From Phyllobacteriaceae bacterium (GTDB lineage Bacteria; Pseudomonadota; Alphaproteobacteria; Rhizobiales; Devosiaceae), in contig JAAZLP010000114.1 in NCBI GenBank assembly GCA_012799265.1, forward strand, positions 1 through 7,074: a stretch of DNA of 7,074 nucleotides, in the 5' to 3' direction. Every line of letters begins with the position of its first letter. The first letter of the stretch is position 1. Positions 1 to 5,131 of this stretch are shown here, piece by piece. The notes under the pieces were generated by a model. It ran no database searches. It was not told the DNA's origin and worked only from the letters and a program-made list of their open reading frames with translations. The translations under genes were made by a program, and so were the position numbers.

Positions 1-713
1 CCCGCCGATCATTGCTTGCCGCTGGCACAACTCTGTTGCTCGTTCCGTCCGCCTTGGCCCAGGAGGAAGAAGAGCAAACCGCGACGCCCCCGGCCGCGCC
101 GGCTCCGGCCGCTCCCGATAGCCCTGGCGCCAATTTCGACACCGGTTATCGCCCCTCCCCCAGCGTCTCCGCACGCGTACAGCGCGAATTCCTAAATCAG
201 CTTCGCTGGTCGTCTGGGGCTGAGGTACGCGACAATCTGGCGGCCGCTTTTCGTGAACGTTCGCCAACCGACATCTGGCTCGAACTGGTGGAGAAAGACG
301 GTCTGAAGGCCAACAATGTGGCCGACGCACTGACCGCCTATTGGGTCCTGAATTGGATCACCGCCAACGGCTTCTACACCGCAAAGGTCAACAACGCCCC
401 CATCCAGCGCCAATTGCGTTCAGCCTTTTACGCCGACCGCAATTTCCGCACGCTGAGCGACATGAAGAAGCAGGAGTTAGCCGAGGGATACATCCTCAAT
501 TTCCTGCTCGAACACGCCGCCCTCAATAACGCGGTCGAAGCGCGGGACGTGCCGACGCTCAATCGGCTGGCTGCTGCATCCGTATTGCGGTTTCAGAAGG
601 ATATGGGGGTCAACCTGTTGCTGCTTGAGCCGAGCGAGGAAGGTTTCCGAGCGCGTCGCCTCGGCCCCGTGCCTCAGCCCGAACAACAGCCCGCTCCGGA
701 AGCTGGAGACTAG
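1..713 (+). CDS. Exported DUF6683-like protein, 5' partial
   Basis: The reading frame is open from the window edge to the TAG at 711-713, so the true start lies upstream. The first in-frame start-like codon (TTG at 12) would leave a signal peptide with no basic residue. The codons before it add Arg-Arg-Ser, giving RRSLLAAGTTLLLVPSALA followed by Gln: charged region, hydrophobic core and an ALA-type signal peptidase I site. An acidic and Pro/Ala-rich linker follows, then a helical domain of about 150 residues containing NVADALTAYWV, an MKKQELAEGYILNFLLEHA helix, and a final EEGF. The tail is rich in Pro and Gln. The NVADA...YW...W pattern and the closing EEGF recall DUF6683, a family of unknown function; I assign it from memory of the pattern. 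The protein is probably periplasmic. No enzymatic motif is visible. Its stop overlaps that of convergent cobT. Confidence 0.75.
   Translation, partial: RRSLLAAGTTLLLVPSALAQEEEEQTATPPAAPAPAAPDSPGANFDTGYRPSPSVSARVQREFLNQLRWSSGAEVRDNLAAAFRERSPTDIWLELVEKDGLKANNVADALTAYWVLNWITANGFYTAKVNNAPIQRQLRSAFYADRNFRTLSDMKKQELAEGYILNFLLEHAALNNAVEARDVPTLNRLAAASVLRFQKDMGVNLLLLEPSEEGFRARRLGPVPQPEQQPAPEAGD
3..65 (+). other. Signal peptide with twin arginine, possible Tat signal
   Basis: The visible N-terminal residues are RRSLLAAG followed by a hydrophobic stretch and the cleavage site ALA/Q (Gln codon at about 60-62). RRSLL fits the core of the Tat consensus (S/T-R-R-x-F-L-K), although Leu replaces Phe and no Lys follows. 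The codon before the two arginines ends in CC, so that residue must be Ser, Thr, Ala or Pro; the two commonest Tat choices remain possible. A Sec signal peptide is the alternative. The rest of the N-terminus is outside the window. Confidence 0.45.
710..713. other. Convergent stop-codon overlap (CTAG) of the DUF6683-like gene and cobT
   Basis: The palindrome CTAG supplies TAG at 711-713 for the plus-strand gene and TAG (reading 712 to 710) for cobT. The genes overlap by four bases, leaving no room for an intergenic terminator, so transcripts from both sides must run into the opposing gene or stop within it. Confidence 0.95.
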
Positions 714-1732
714 TCGGCCTTGCCGCTGATCGCGGCGCCCTGGAATGTCGCCATATTGTTATGGAGATGCAGCGCCGTCTTGGCCATGACCGCGGCCAGC
801 GCCGCGCCACTGCCCTCACCGAGGCGCATGCCGAAATCCAGTAGCGCCGTCTGACCCATCTTGGTCAGGACGAGCTCATGTTGGCCCTCGACCGACTTGT
901 GCGAGAAGAGACAGTGGTTGATCGATGCCGGATTGACCGCATGGGCAATGGCGGCCGCCGCCGTGGCCACGTAGCCATCCACAATCACCGGCACCTTCTG
1001 GTGCCGCGCTGCCAGCAACGCACCAAGCATCGCTGCAATCTCTCGGCCACCAAGGCGTGCGAGGATAGCGAGAGGATGGTCGAGGTGCTCCTTATGTAGG
1101 GCCAGCGCCCGATCGACAGCATCCGCCTTGCGCGCAAGACCGGCATCATCCACGCCAGTGCCGCGTCCAACCCAGTCCGCGCCGGTGCCGCCATAGAGCG
1201 CCGCATAAATCGCCGCTGCGATTGTCGTATTGCCGATGCCCATCTCACCGATGCAGATGAGGTCCGGCTTTCCGGCAATGGCCTCCATGCCATAGGCAAT
1301 GGTGGCCGCGCACATCTGATCGTCGAGAGCCGCTTCCTTGGTGATGTCGCCGGTGGGCAATTCCAGAGCCAATTCGAACACCCGAAGATTGATCTCGTGC
1401 AGCGCGCAGATCTGCGAGATTGCAGCACCGCCATTGGTGAAATTGGCGACCATCTGCGCCGTCACTTCGCGGGGAAAGGCCGACACACCCTGGTCGGTTA
1501 CGCCGTGATTGCCGGCAAAGATCGTCACCATCGGGTTATCGAGGCGTGGCTTGGACCGGTGCTGCCAGCGCGCGAGGAATTCGACCAGTTCTTCCATCCG
1601 ACCGAGCGAGCCCGGCGGTTTGGTCAGCTGTCCGTCCCGTTCGCGCACAGCGGCGACCGCCGCGTCGTCGCCATCCGGGACCGCAACAAGCAGGTCAACA
1701 ATATCGGCAAAGACGGGGTTGAGGGCGGCCAT
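710..1732 (-). CDS. cobT: Nicotinate-nucleotide--dimethylbenzimidazole phosphoribosyltransferase CobT
   Basis: This cytosolic enzyme transfers phosphoribose from nicotinate mononucleotide to 5,6-dimethylbenzimidazole, giving alpha-ribazole 5'-phosphate, the lower ligand of cobalamin. The 340-residue length is usual for the family. Family blocks occur in order: KPPGSLGRMEELVEFLA (38-54), the FAGNHGV strand-loop (72-78), QGVSAFPREVTAQMV, the glycine-rich CIGEMGIGNTT segment (160-170; Glu163 matches the residue near the base in Salmonella CobT), GRGTGVDD, and the C-terminal RLGEGSGAALA block. Glu306 in that last block corresponds to the catalytic base Glu317 of Salmonella CobT. The ATG at 1732 starts right at the family N-terminus; only a weak GGAA-type ribosome site precedes it (1736-1739, read on the minus strand). 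The gene is divergent from cobS, its partner in nucleotide-loop assembly, with no more than about 70 bp between the starts. No sign of truncation. Confidence 0.97.
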   Translation of the reverse strand: MAALNPVFADIVDLLVAVPDGDDAAVAAVRERDGQLTKPPGSLGRMEELVEFLARWQHRSKPRLDNPMVTIFAGNHGVTDQGVSAFPREVTAQMVANFTNGGAAISQICALHEINLRVFELALELPTGDITKEAALDDQMCAATIAYGMEAIAGKPDLICIGEMGIGNTTIAAAIYAALYGGTGADWVGRGTGVDDAGLARKADAVDRALALHKEHLDHPLAILARLGGREIAAMLGALLAARHQKVPVIVDGYVATAAAAIAHAVNPASINHCLFSHKSVEGQHELVLTKMGQTALLDFGMRLGEGSGAALAAVMAKTALHLHNNMATFQGAAISGKAD

Positions 1733-1785
1733 GGTCGTTCCAGCATGCTATAGGCGGAGAGATGCGCGACCTTGTTGCCCATATC

Positions 1786-1789
1786 GGAG
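1786..1789 (+). promoter_or_regulatory. Candidate ribosome binding site for a TTG start of cobS
   Basis: A GGAG lies 4 bases before TTG 1794 and 10 bases before TTG 1800. It is the best Shine-Dalgarno match upstream of the cobS frame and is the main reason for preferring a start upstream of ATG 1890. Ahead of 1890 the only candidates are an AGGG 3 bases away, which is too close, and a weak GAAG 10 bases away. Confidence 0.45.
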
Positions 1790-1799
1790 CCTTTTGCAA

Positions 1800-2645
1800 T
1801 TGCCCCCTGACACCCCATCCGAAGACGCACTCGACGACGCAGTTCGGGATGTCTACCGGCCTGAGCCAGACACGCGAAGCCTAGGGCTGATGGCCGATCT
1901 CATTATGGCGCTGAGATTTTTCTCGCGCCTTCCCGCGGGCAACAGCCCCCATGAAGCGCCCGATCTGGGGCGGATTGCGATGGCCCTCCCCTTCGCGGCG
2001 GTGATCATGGCGATCATACCTTGCGCCATTATTCTTCTAGGCGCATGGGCCGGAATCCCTCACTTTTTCGTCGCAACCCTCGCCGTGGCCTCCATGGCGA
2101 TAGTCGGCGGCGGGATGATGGAAGATTCGCTCGCCGATTCTGCCGACGGCCTTTTCGGCGGCTATACGCGTGAGCGTCGTCTCGACATTCTCAAGGATAG
2201 CCGCCACGGCACCTATGGTGTCTCGGCGCTGTGTCTCTTTCTCGTGCTGCGCATCACCGCGATTGGCAGCCTCATTGCCATCAATCCGCTGACAGCCGTC
2301 GGCGTCTGGCTGGCGGCCAACCTCATTGGCCGATCCGGCGGGCTGTGGGTGTCAGTCGCTCTGCCCCAGGCTCGCGACGAAGGGGCCTCCGCAGCCGCCG
2401 GCCAGCTGCCGCGATCGCGCTATCTCGTCGGTCTCGGGCTGGCGACCCTTCTGCTGGTGATTATCGGTGGCCTTGCCACAAGCCTTCTCGGTGTCGCCGC
2501 TGCCCTCTTCGCCGTTGCGCTTGTGGTCGTCGGCTGGACCGCGCTCTGCAAGCGGCTCGTTGGCGGCCAGACGGGCGATCTCATCGGTGCTGCCGCTGGT
2601 CTTGGTGAAATCGCCGCCCTGACCGCCCTTCTCATCTTTGTGTAG
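1800..2645 (+). CDS. cobS: Adenosylcobinamide-GDP ribazoletransferase (cobalamin synthase) CobS
   Basis: This integral inner-membrane enzyme joins adenosylcobinamide-GDP to alpha-ribazole (or its phosphate), releasing GMP and completing the corrinoid. The family N-terminal block LIMALRFFSRLP (34-45 in this model) leads into several hydrophobic helices. The Mg-binding region reads MEDSLADSADG (107-117; Asp109, Asp113, Asp116), followed by RLDILKDSRHGTYG and the C-terminal GGQTGDLIGAAAGLGE motif. The start is uncertain. ATG 1890 gives 251 residues, the usual size. TTG 1800 (281 residues) or TTG 1794 lie behind a GGAG at 1786-1789 and add an acidic N-terminus. I prefer TTG 1800, because the frame changes from Cys/Arg-rich noise to plausible protein near here and ATG 1890 has no well-placed ribosome site. 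The frame stays open back to 1509, but that part is antisense to cobT. Family His and Gly are replaced by Met107 and Ser110. Confidence 0.93.
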   Translation: MPPDTPSEDALDDAVRDVYRPEPDTRSLGLMADLIMALRFFSRLPAGNSPHEAPDLGRIAMALPFAAVIMAIIPCAIILLGAWAGIPHFFVATLAVASMAIVGGGMMEDSLADSADGLFGGYTRERRLDILKDSRHGTYGVSALCLFLVLRITAIGSLIAINPLTAVGVWLAANLIGRSGGLWVSVALPQARDEGASAAAGQLPRSRYLVGLGLATLLLVIIGGLATSLLGVAAALFAVALVVVGWTALCKRLVGGQTGDLIGAAAGLGEIAALTALLIFV

Positions 2646-2649
2646 CGCC

Positions 2650-2678
2650 TTGAAAATGCCCCGCAACTTGCCTTTATC
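2650..2678 (+). promoter_or_regulatory. Weak candidate promoter before the aspartic protease gene
   Basis: TTGAAA (2650-2655, five of six matches to the -35 consensus) is followed after 17 bases by TTTATC (2673-2678), which matches the -10 consensus poorly. It sits in the 66-bp gap after cobS and would give a leader of about 25 bases. The alternative is read-through transcription from cobS. Confidence 0.25.
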
Positions 2679-2711
2679 GTTACGAGGGACGCGCGAGAGG
2701 GCCGCCACACT

Positions 2712-3398
2712 ATGATCTTTATCGGCCTTGCCCTGATTATCGCTGTTGGCCTTGCCCTGTTGATCAGCGCTGATGCAGGCAGCCTTGTCGGCCTCAGCCA
2801 GCACCAGACGGCGCAGTTGATCCCGCTCCTCATCATCCTCATCGTCTTTGCTGGGGGGCTCTTCGCGCGCCGCCACCGGGCAGCGGAGCTAGTGGGCGGC
2901 CTTGTGCTGTGGGTCTGCATCTTCGCTGTCGTCATGGTCACCTATGCCTATCGGGACGAATTGCTTTCGATCGCGGGAAGGGTGGCCGGTGAACTTCAGC
3001 CGGGCGTGGCTCTGGTCGATGAGAATGCCGGTACGGCCACGTTCCGCCGCGGCATGAACGGGCATTTCGAGGTGAATGCGACCATCAACGGCCACACCAC
3101 GCCGATGATTTTCGACACCGGCGCGAGCGCCGTGGTGCTGACGGTCGACGACGCCCGTGCGGCAGGTGTCGATGTTGAAGGGCTGCGCTATATCGTACCC
3201 GTCGCCACCGCCAACGGCCAAGGCCTCGCCGCACGAACACGCATCGAGCAGATCGAAGTCGGCGGCATAGTCCGGCGCAATCTCATCGCCTTTGTAACGG
3301 AAGCCGAAGCGCTGCAGACCAGCCTTCTCGGAATGACATTCCTCGAAACCCTGACCCGCTACAGCGTCACCCAGAATTCACTGGAGTTGGTTGACTAG
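2712..3398 (+). CDS. Membrane-anchored retropepsin-like aspartic protease (TIGR02281-type, clan AA)
   Basis: The 228-residue protein has three hydrophobic N-terminal segments (about 2-19, 35-52 and 60-80) and then a soluble domain of about 120 residues. That domain carries the retropepsin active-site motif MIFDTGASAVVLT, with catalytic Asp135 in DTGAS (135-139), a strand pair containing ATANGQ, and the conserved closing block LLGMTFLETL (205-214). This matches the bacterial clan AA family TIGR02281. One catalytic Asp per chain implies that it works as a homodimer. The domain is probably periplasmic, but topology is not proven and the substrate is unknown. The gene follows cobS by 66 bp; only a weak AGAGG (2696-2700) lies 11 bases before ATG 2712. 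I see no evidence that it takes part in B12 synthesis, so the adjacency may be only positional. It ends head-on with dusA, sharing a CTAG. Confidence 0.9.
   Translation: MIFIGLALIIAVGLALLISADAGSLVGLSQHQTAQLIPLLIILIVFAGGLFARRHRAAELVGGLVLWVCIFAVVMVTYAYRDELLSIAGRVAGELQPGVALVDENAGTATFRRGMNGHFEVNATINGHTTPMIFDTGASAVVLTVDDARAAGVDVEGLRYIVPVATANGQGLAARTRIEQIEVGGIVRRNLIAFVTEAEALQTSLLGMTFLETLTRYSVTQNSLELVD
3395..3398. other. Convergent stop-codon overlap (CTAG) of the protease gene and dusA
   Basis: The protease frame ends with TAG at 3396-3398 and dusA with TAG read 3397 to 3395, both inside one CTAG. This is the same geometry as the 710-713 junction, again with no space for a terminator between the genes. 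Confidence 0.95.
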
Positions 3399-4423
3399 AC
3401 CGCCTCGGCTACGCGGTTTGCAACCACGTCCAGCGCCCGCATGAAGACCTCGGGGCCAGCCTTGGGCTTACAGGCGTCGACGCTCAAAATTTGCCGGAAC
3501 TGGCGCGCTCCCGCCCTGCCATTGGCAAGGCCAAGCATGTGCCGCGCGATATTGTTGAGCCGCACGCCCCGCGTCAGCTGCGCTTCAGCATACTCTGCCA
3601 TCGCATGCATGATCCCCGTCAGGTCGGGCACATGATGCACGTCACCAAATATGCGTGCATCAACCTCGCCGAGCAGCATGGGGTTATTGTAGGTCGCACG
3701 GCCCAGCATGACCCCATCCATATGGGCCAGATGTCTCTCTGCCTGATCGAGATCCTCGATCCCACCATTGATTATCATCGGCAGAGGCGCCATGCGCTGG
3801 CGCAGACGATGGACGCGCGGATAATCCAGCGGCGGAATGGTGCGGTTTTCCTTCGGGCTCAGCCCTTGCAGCCAGGCCTTGCGCGCATGCACATAGAGCG
3901 CATCAACGCCAGCTTCCGCCAGCTTGTCGGCAAACCGGTCGAGGCTTTCCTCAGTATCCTGGTCATCAATGCCGATCCGGCATTTGACCGTTACCGGGCG
4001 ATCCGTAGCGTCGCGCATCGCCCGAACGGCATCGGCAACGAGATCAGGCTCCGCCATCAGGCAGGCACCGAACTTGCCGGACTGCACGCGATCCGAAGGG
4101 CAACCGACATTGAGATTATATTCGGCATAGCCAAAGGGTTCGGCGATGCGGATCGCTTCATCCAGATCCTTCGGATCAGATCCGCCGAGCTGCAGCGCCA
4201 CCAGCCCTTCGTGCTCCCCGAACGCCAGATGCCGTTCCGCGTCGCCATGAACGATCGCGCCCGTCGTGATCATCTCGGTGAACAGCAACGCATCCCGGGT
4301 CAGCAGCCGGTGCAGCGTCCGACAATGCCTGTCAGTCCAATCGATCATGGGCGCAACGGAGAAGCGGCGTGCCTGCTCTAGATTGACGGGACGGGTAGCG
4401 GACAAGGCGATGACAGGCTCCAA
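3395..4423 (-). CDS. dusA: tRNA-dihydrouridine(20/20a) synthase DusA
   Basis: This FMN- and NADPH-dependent enzyme reduces uridine to dihydrouridine at positions 20/20a of the tRNA D-loop. Several blocks match E. coli DusA closely: RFSVAPMIDWTDRHCR (20-35), LLFTEMITTGAIVHGD, VALQLGGSDP, the Dus signature NLNVGCPSDRVQSGKFGACLM (103-123, split here as NLNVGCPSDRV and QSGKFGACLM) with catalytic Cys108, VKCRIGIDDQDTEE, HARKAWLQGLSPKENR, and INGGI. WTDRHCR and SPKENR point to DusA rather than DusB or DusC. The 342 residues are a normal length. No ATG or GTG exists upstream of the conserved core in this frame: the first is TTG 4423, with a GGAG only 3 bases before it, and TTG 4405 is an alternative. 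An in-frame stop lies upstream at 4481-4483. The next ATG falls inside the conserved APM motif, too late to be the start. Confidence 0.96.
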   Translation of the reverse strand: MEPVIALSATRPVNLEQARRFSVAPMIDWTDRHCRTLHRLLTRDALLFTEMITTGAIVHGDAERHLAFGEHEGLVALQLGGSDPKDLDEAIRIAEPFGYAEYNLNVGCPSDRVQSGKFGACLMAEPDLVADAVRAMRDATDRPVTVKCRIGIDDQDTEESLDRFADKLAEAGVDALYVHARKAWLQGLSPKENRTIPPLDYPRVHRLRQRMAPLPMIINGGIEDLDQAERHLAHMDGVMLGRATYNNPMLLGEVDARIFGDVHHVPDLTGIMHAMAEYAEAQLTRGVRLNNIARHMLGLANGRAGARQFRQILSVDACKPKAGPEVFMRALDVVANRVAEAV

Positions 4424-4541
4424 TTGCTCCAGCCGCTGCTCGGCTCGGGTACCGCTACATAGGCCGGGCCTTTCGGCGGCTCAAGGCGGCGTTCCTGACG
4501 TTAATACACATTTCGGTCAAGCACGCACCCGGCATTCCCAT

Positions 4542-4555
4542 CTGATCTGGATCAA
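4542..4555 (+). promoter_or_regulatory. FNR/FixK-type operator upstream of usp
   Basis: The 14 bases read CTGATctggATCAA, against the FNR/FixK/FnrN consensus TTGAT-N4-ATCAA. Nine of the ten specified positions match and the palindrome is broken only at its first base. The centre (4548.5) lies about 41 bases ahead of the start predicted from the -10 at 4577-4582. That is the class II position at which FNR-family activators contact RNA polymerase. Activation under low oxygen is therefore predicted for usp. The regulator itself is not in the window. Confidence 0.75.
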
Positions 4556-4576
4556 AGCGGCCGCCCCGGCGTTAGT

Positions 4577-4582
4577 TAAGAT
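4577..4582 (+). promoter_or_regulatory. Predicted -10 element of the usp promoter
   Basis: TAAGAT matches TATAAT at four of six positions and would place the transcription start near 4589-4591. No good -35 hexamer occurs at the usual distance; instead the FNR-type box covers that region, as expected for an activator-dependent class II promoter. The leader would be about 20 bases and contain the ribosome binding site. Confidence 0.5.
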
Positions 4583-4597
4583 CGCCCTGTAAACGAA

Positions 4598-4603
4598 AGG
4601 GGG
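4598..4603 (+). promoter_or_regulatory. Ribosome binding site of usp
   Basis: A purine run, AGGGGG (preceded by AA), ends 5 bases before ATG 4609. The spacing is good and fixes the start of the universal stress protein. Confidence 0.6.
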
Positions 4604-4608
4604 CTAGC

Positions 4609-5058
4609 ATGTATTCCAACATTCTCTGTGCCGTTGACGGGTCCGAACTCAGCAACAAGGCGCTGCATCACGCTGTCGCCCTGTGTGAAAAGACCGGCGC
4701 CACGCTCATCATCGTCACTGTGACCGACCCATCCGTGCTGATCGCGCCCGGGGCCGAAATGTTGATGATCGACACCTCGTCCATCATGAGCGAACTCGAG
4801 CAGGCCAAGAGCGAGGCCGCCCGCGGCATTCTCAACGAAGCAAAAACCTTGGCCCAAGCCGCAGGCATCACCCCCAAGGTGGTCCATGTGCCCGAGACAC
4901 CCGCTGCTGACGGCATTCTACGCGCCGCCGAGCAATATGGAGCCGATGTCATCGCCATGGGGTCCCATGGTCGTCGCGGCCTGGGACGCATTCTTCTGGG
5001 TAGCCAGGCGGCCGAAGTACTCGCTCACGCAAAGACGCCGGTCCTGGTTGTGAAGTAA
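4609..5058 (+). CDS. Universal stress protein, UspA family, ATP-binding type
   Basis: This is a single-domain cytosolic Usp of 149 residues, the usual size. It opens with the family strand NILCAVDGSE (4-13) and ends with the strand KTPVLVVK. Between them lies the nucleotide-binding signature G-x2-G-x9-G-S, read as GSHGRRGLGRILLGS (118-132), which marks the ATP-binding (MJ0577-like) branch. Such proteins act as dimeric stress or energy-status sensors; their direct targets are generally unknown and cannot be told from this sequence. The upstream FNR/FixK-type box suggests induction by oxygen limitation, a known theme for usp genes. The sugar kinase follows on the same strand after 73 bp containing a strong hairpin, so co-transcription is possible but may be attenuated. 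Confidence 0.95.
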   Translation: MYSNILCAVDGSELSNKALHHAVALCEKTGATLIIVTVTDPSVLIAPGAEMLMIDTSSIMSELEQAKSEAARGILNEAKTLAQAAGITPKVVHVPETPAADGILRAAEQYGADVIAMGSHGRRGLGRILLGSQAAEVLAHAKTPVLVVK

Positions 5059-5073
5059 ACTAACATGTCAGCG

Positions 5074-5102
5074 TTGGCATATCCGAAATAAATGGGCTAA
5101 AT
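5074..5102 (+). promoter_or_regulatory. Candidate promoter for the sugar kinase gene
   Basis: TTGGCA (5074-5079) and CTAAAT (5097-5102) are separated by 17 bases. The -35 matches TTGACA at five of six positions. The -10 matches CTATAT, the -10 typical of rhizobial housekeeping promoters, at five of six. Transcription would start near 5108-5110, inside the left arm of the hairpin at 5103-5125, giving a leader of only about 22-24 bases that cannot form the full hairpin. Confidence 0.45.
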
Positions 5103-5125
5103 CCCGGAGAGCGAAGCTTTCCGGG
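5103..5125 (+). terminator. Strong hairpin between usp and the kinase; possible terminator or translation block
   Basis: CCCGGAGAGC (5103-5112) pairs with GCTTTCCGGG (5116-5125) across a GAA triloop, giving ten base pairs including one G-U. A further TGGG (5093-5096) can pair with CCCA (5126-5129) if the bases between are bulged. On the plus strand no T-run follows, so it is not a canonical intrinsic terminator. The opposite strand has a loosely T-rich stretch, but no minus-strand gene ends here. It sits 6 bases before ATG 5132, where a Shine-Dalgarno sequence would be expected, so it could instead limit translation of the kinase on read-through transcripts. Confidence 0.45.
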
Positions 5126-5131
5126 CCCAGT

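Larger units (their letters stand above)
4424..4608. other. Divergent intergenic region between dusA and usp
   Basis: These 185 bases separate two divergently read genes and must hold promoters for both. On the usp side there is a near-perfect FNR/FixK palindrome and a matching -10 (separate entries). On the dusA side, a TTGACC (4520-4515, read on the minus strand) could be a -35, but I find no convincing -10 at the right distance. The part nearest dusA is GC-rich, with a short AGGCC/GGCCT palindrome at 4461-4471. Confidence 0.6.

Noticed and set aside
985..1434. 149-residue minus-strand frame within cobT
   Set aside because: It is an out-of-frame Arg/Ser/Ala-rich translation of cobT coding sequence.
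1733..1771. Imperfect inverted repeat GGTCG...GCAT/ATGC...CGACC and a palindromic CTATAG (1748-1753) as a shared divergent promoter or operator
   Set aside because: The arms are short and unequally spaced, and no -35 hexamer lies at a suitable distance on either strand. Chance pairing is as likely.
1509..1799. Upstream extension of the cobS reading frame to an ATG at 1509 (378 residues)
   Set aside because: Most of this stretch lies antisense within cobT, and its translation is Ser/Arg/Cys-rich noise with no CobS similarity until after about 1794.
1733..1799. Cobalamin riboswitch between cobT and cobS
   Set aside because: The gap of about 70 bases is too short for the roughly 200-base element and I see no B12-box-like core.
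2646..2711. Small gene or RNA between cobS and the protease
   Set aside because: Only 66 bases, with no start codon plus ribosome site and no strong fold; a weak promoter at most.
3491..4381. 296-residue open frame opposite dusA
   Set aside because: dusA on the minus strand has unmistakable family motifs over the whole span. The plus-strand translation is His/Arg-rich with no recognisable domain, as expected of a shadow frame in GC-rich DNA.
4461..4471. Palindrome AGGCC-G-GGCCT in the dusA upstream region as a hairpin
   Set aside because: A one-base loop leaves few stable pairs and no T-run follows; it is common by chance in GC-rich DNA.
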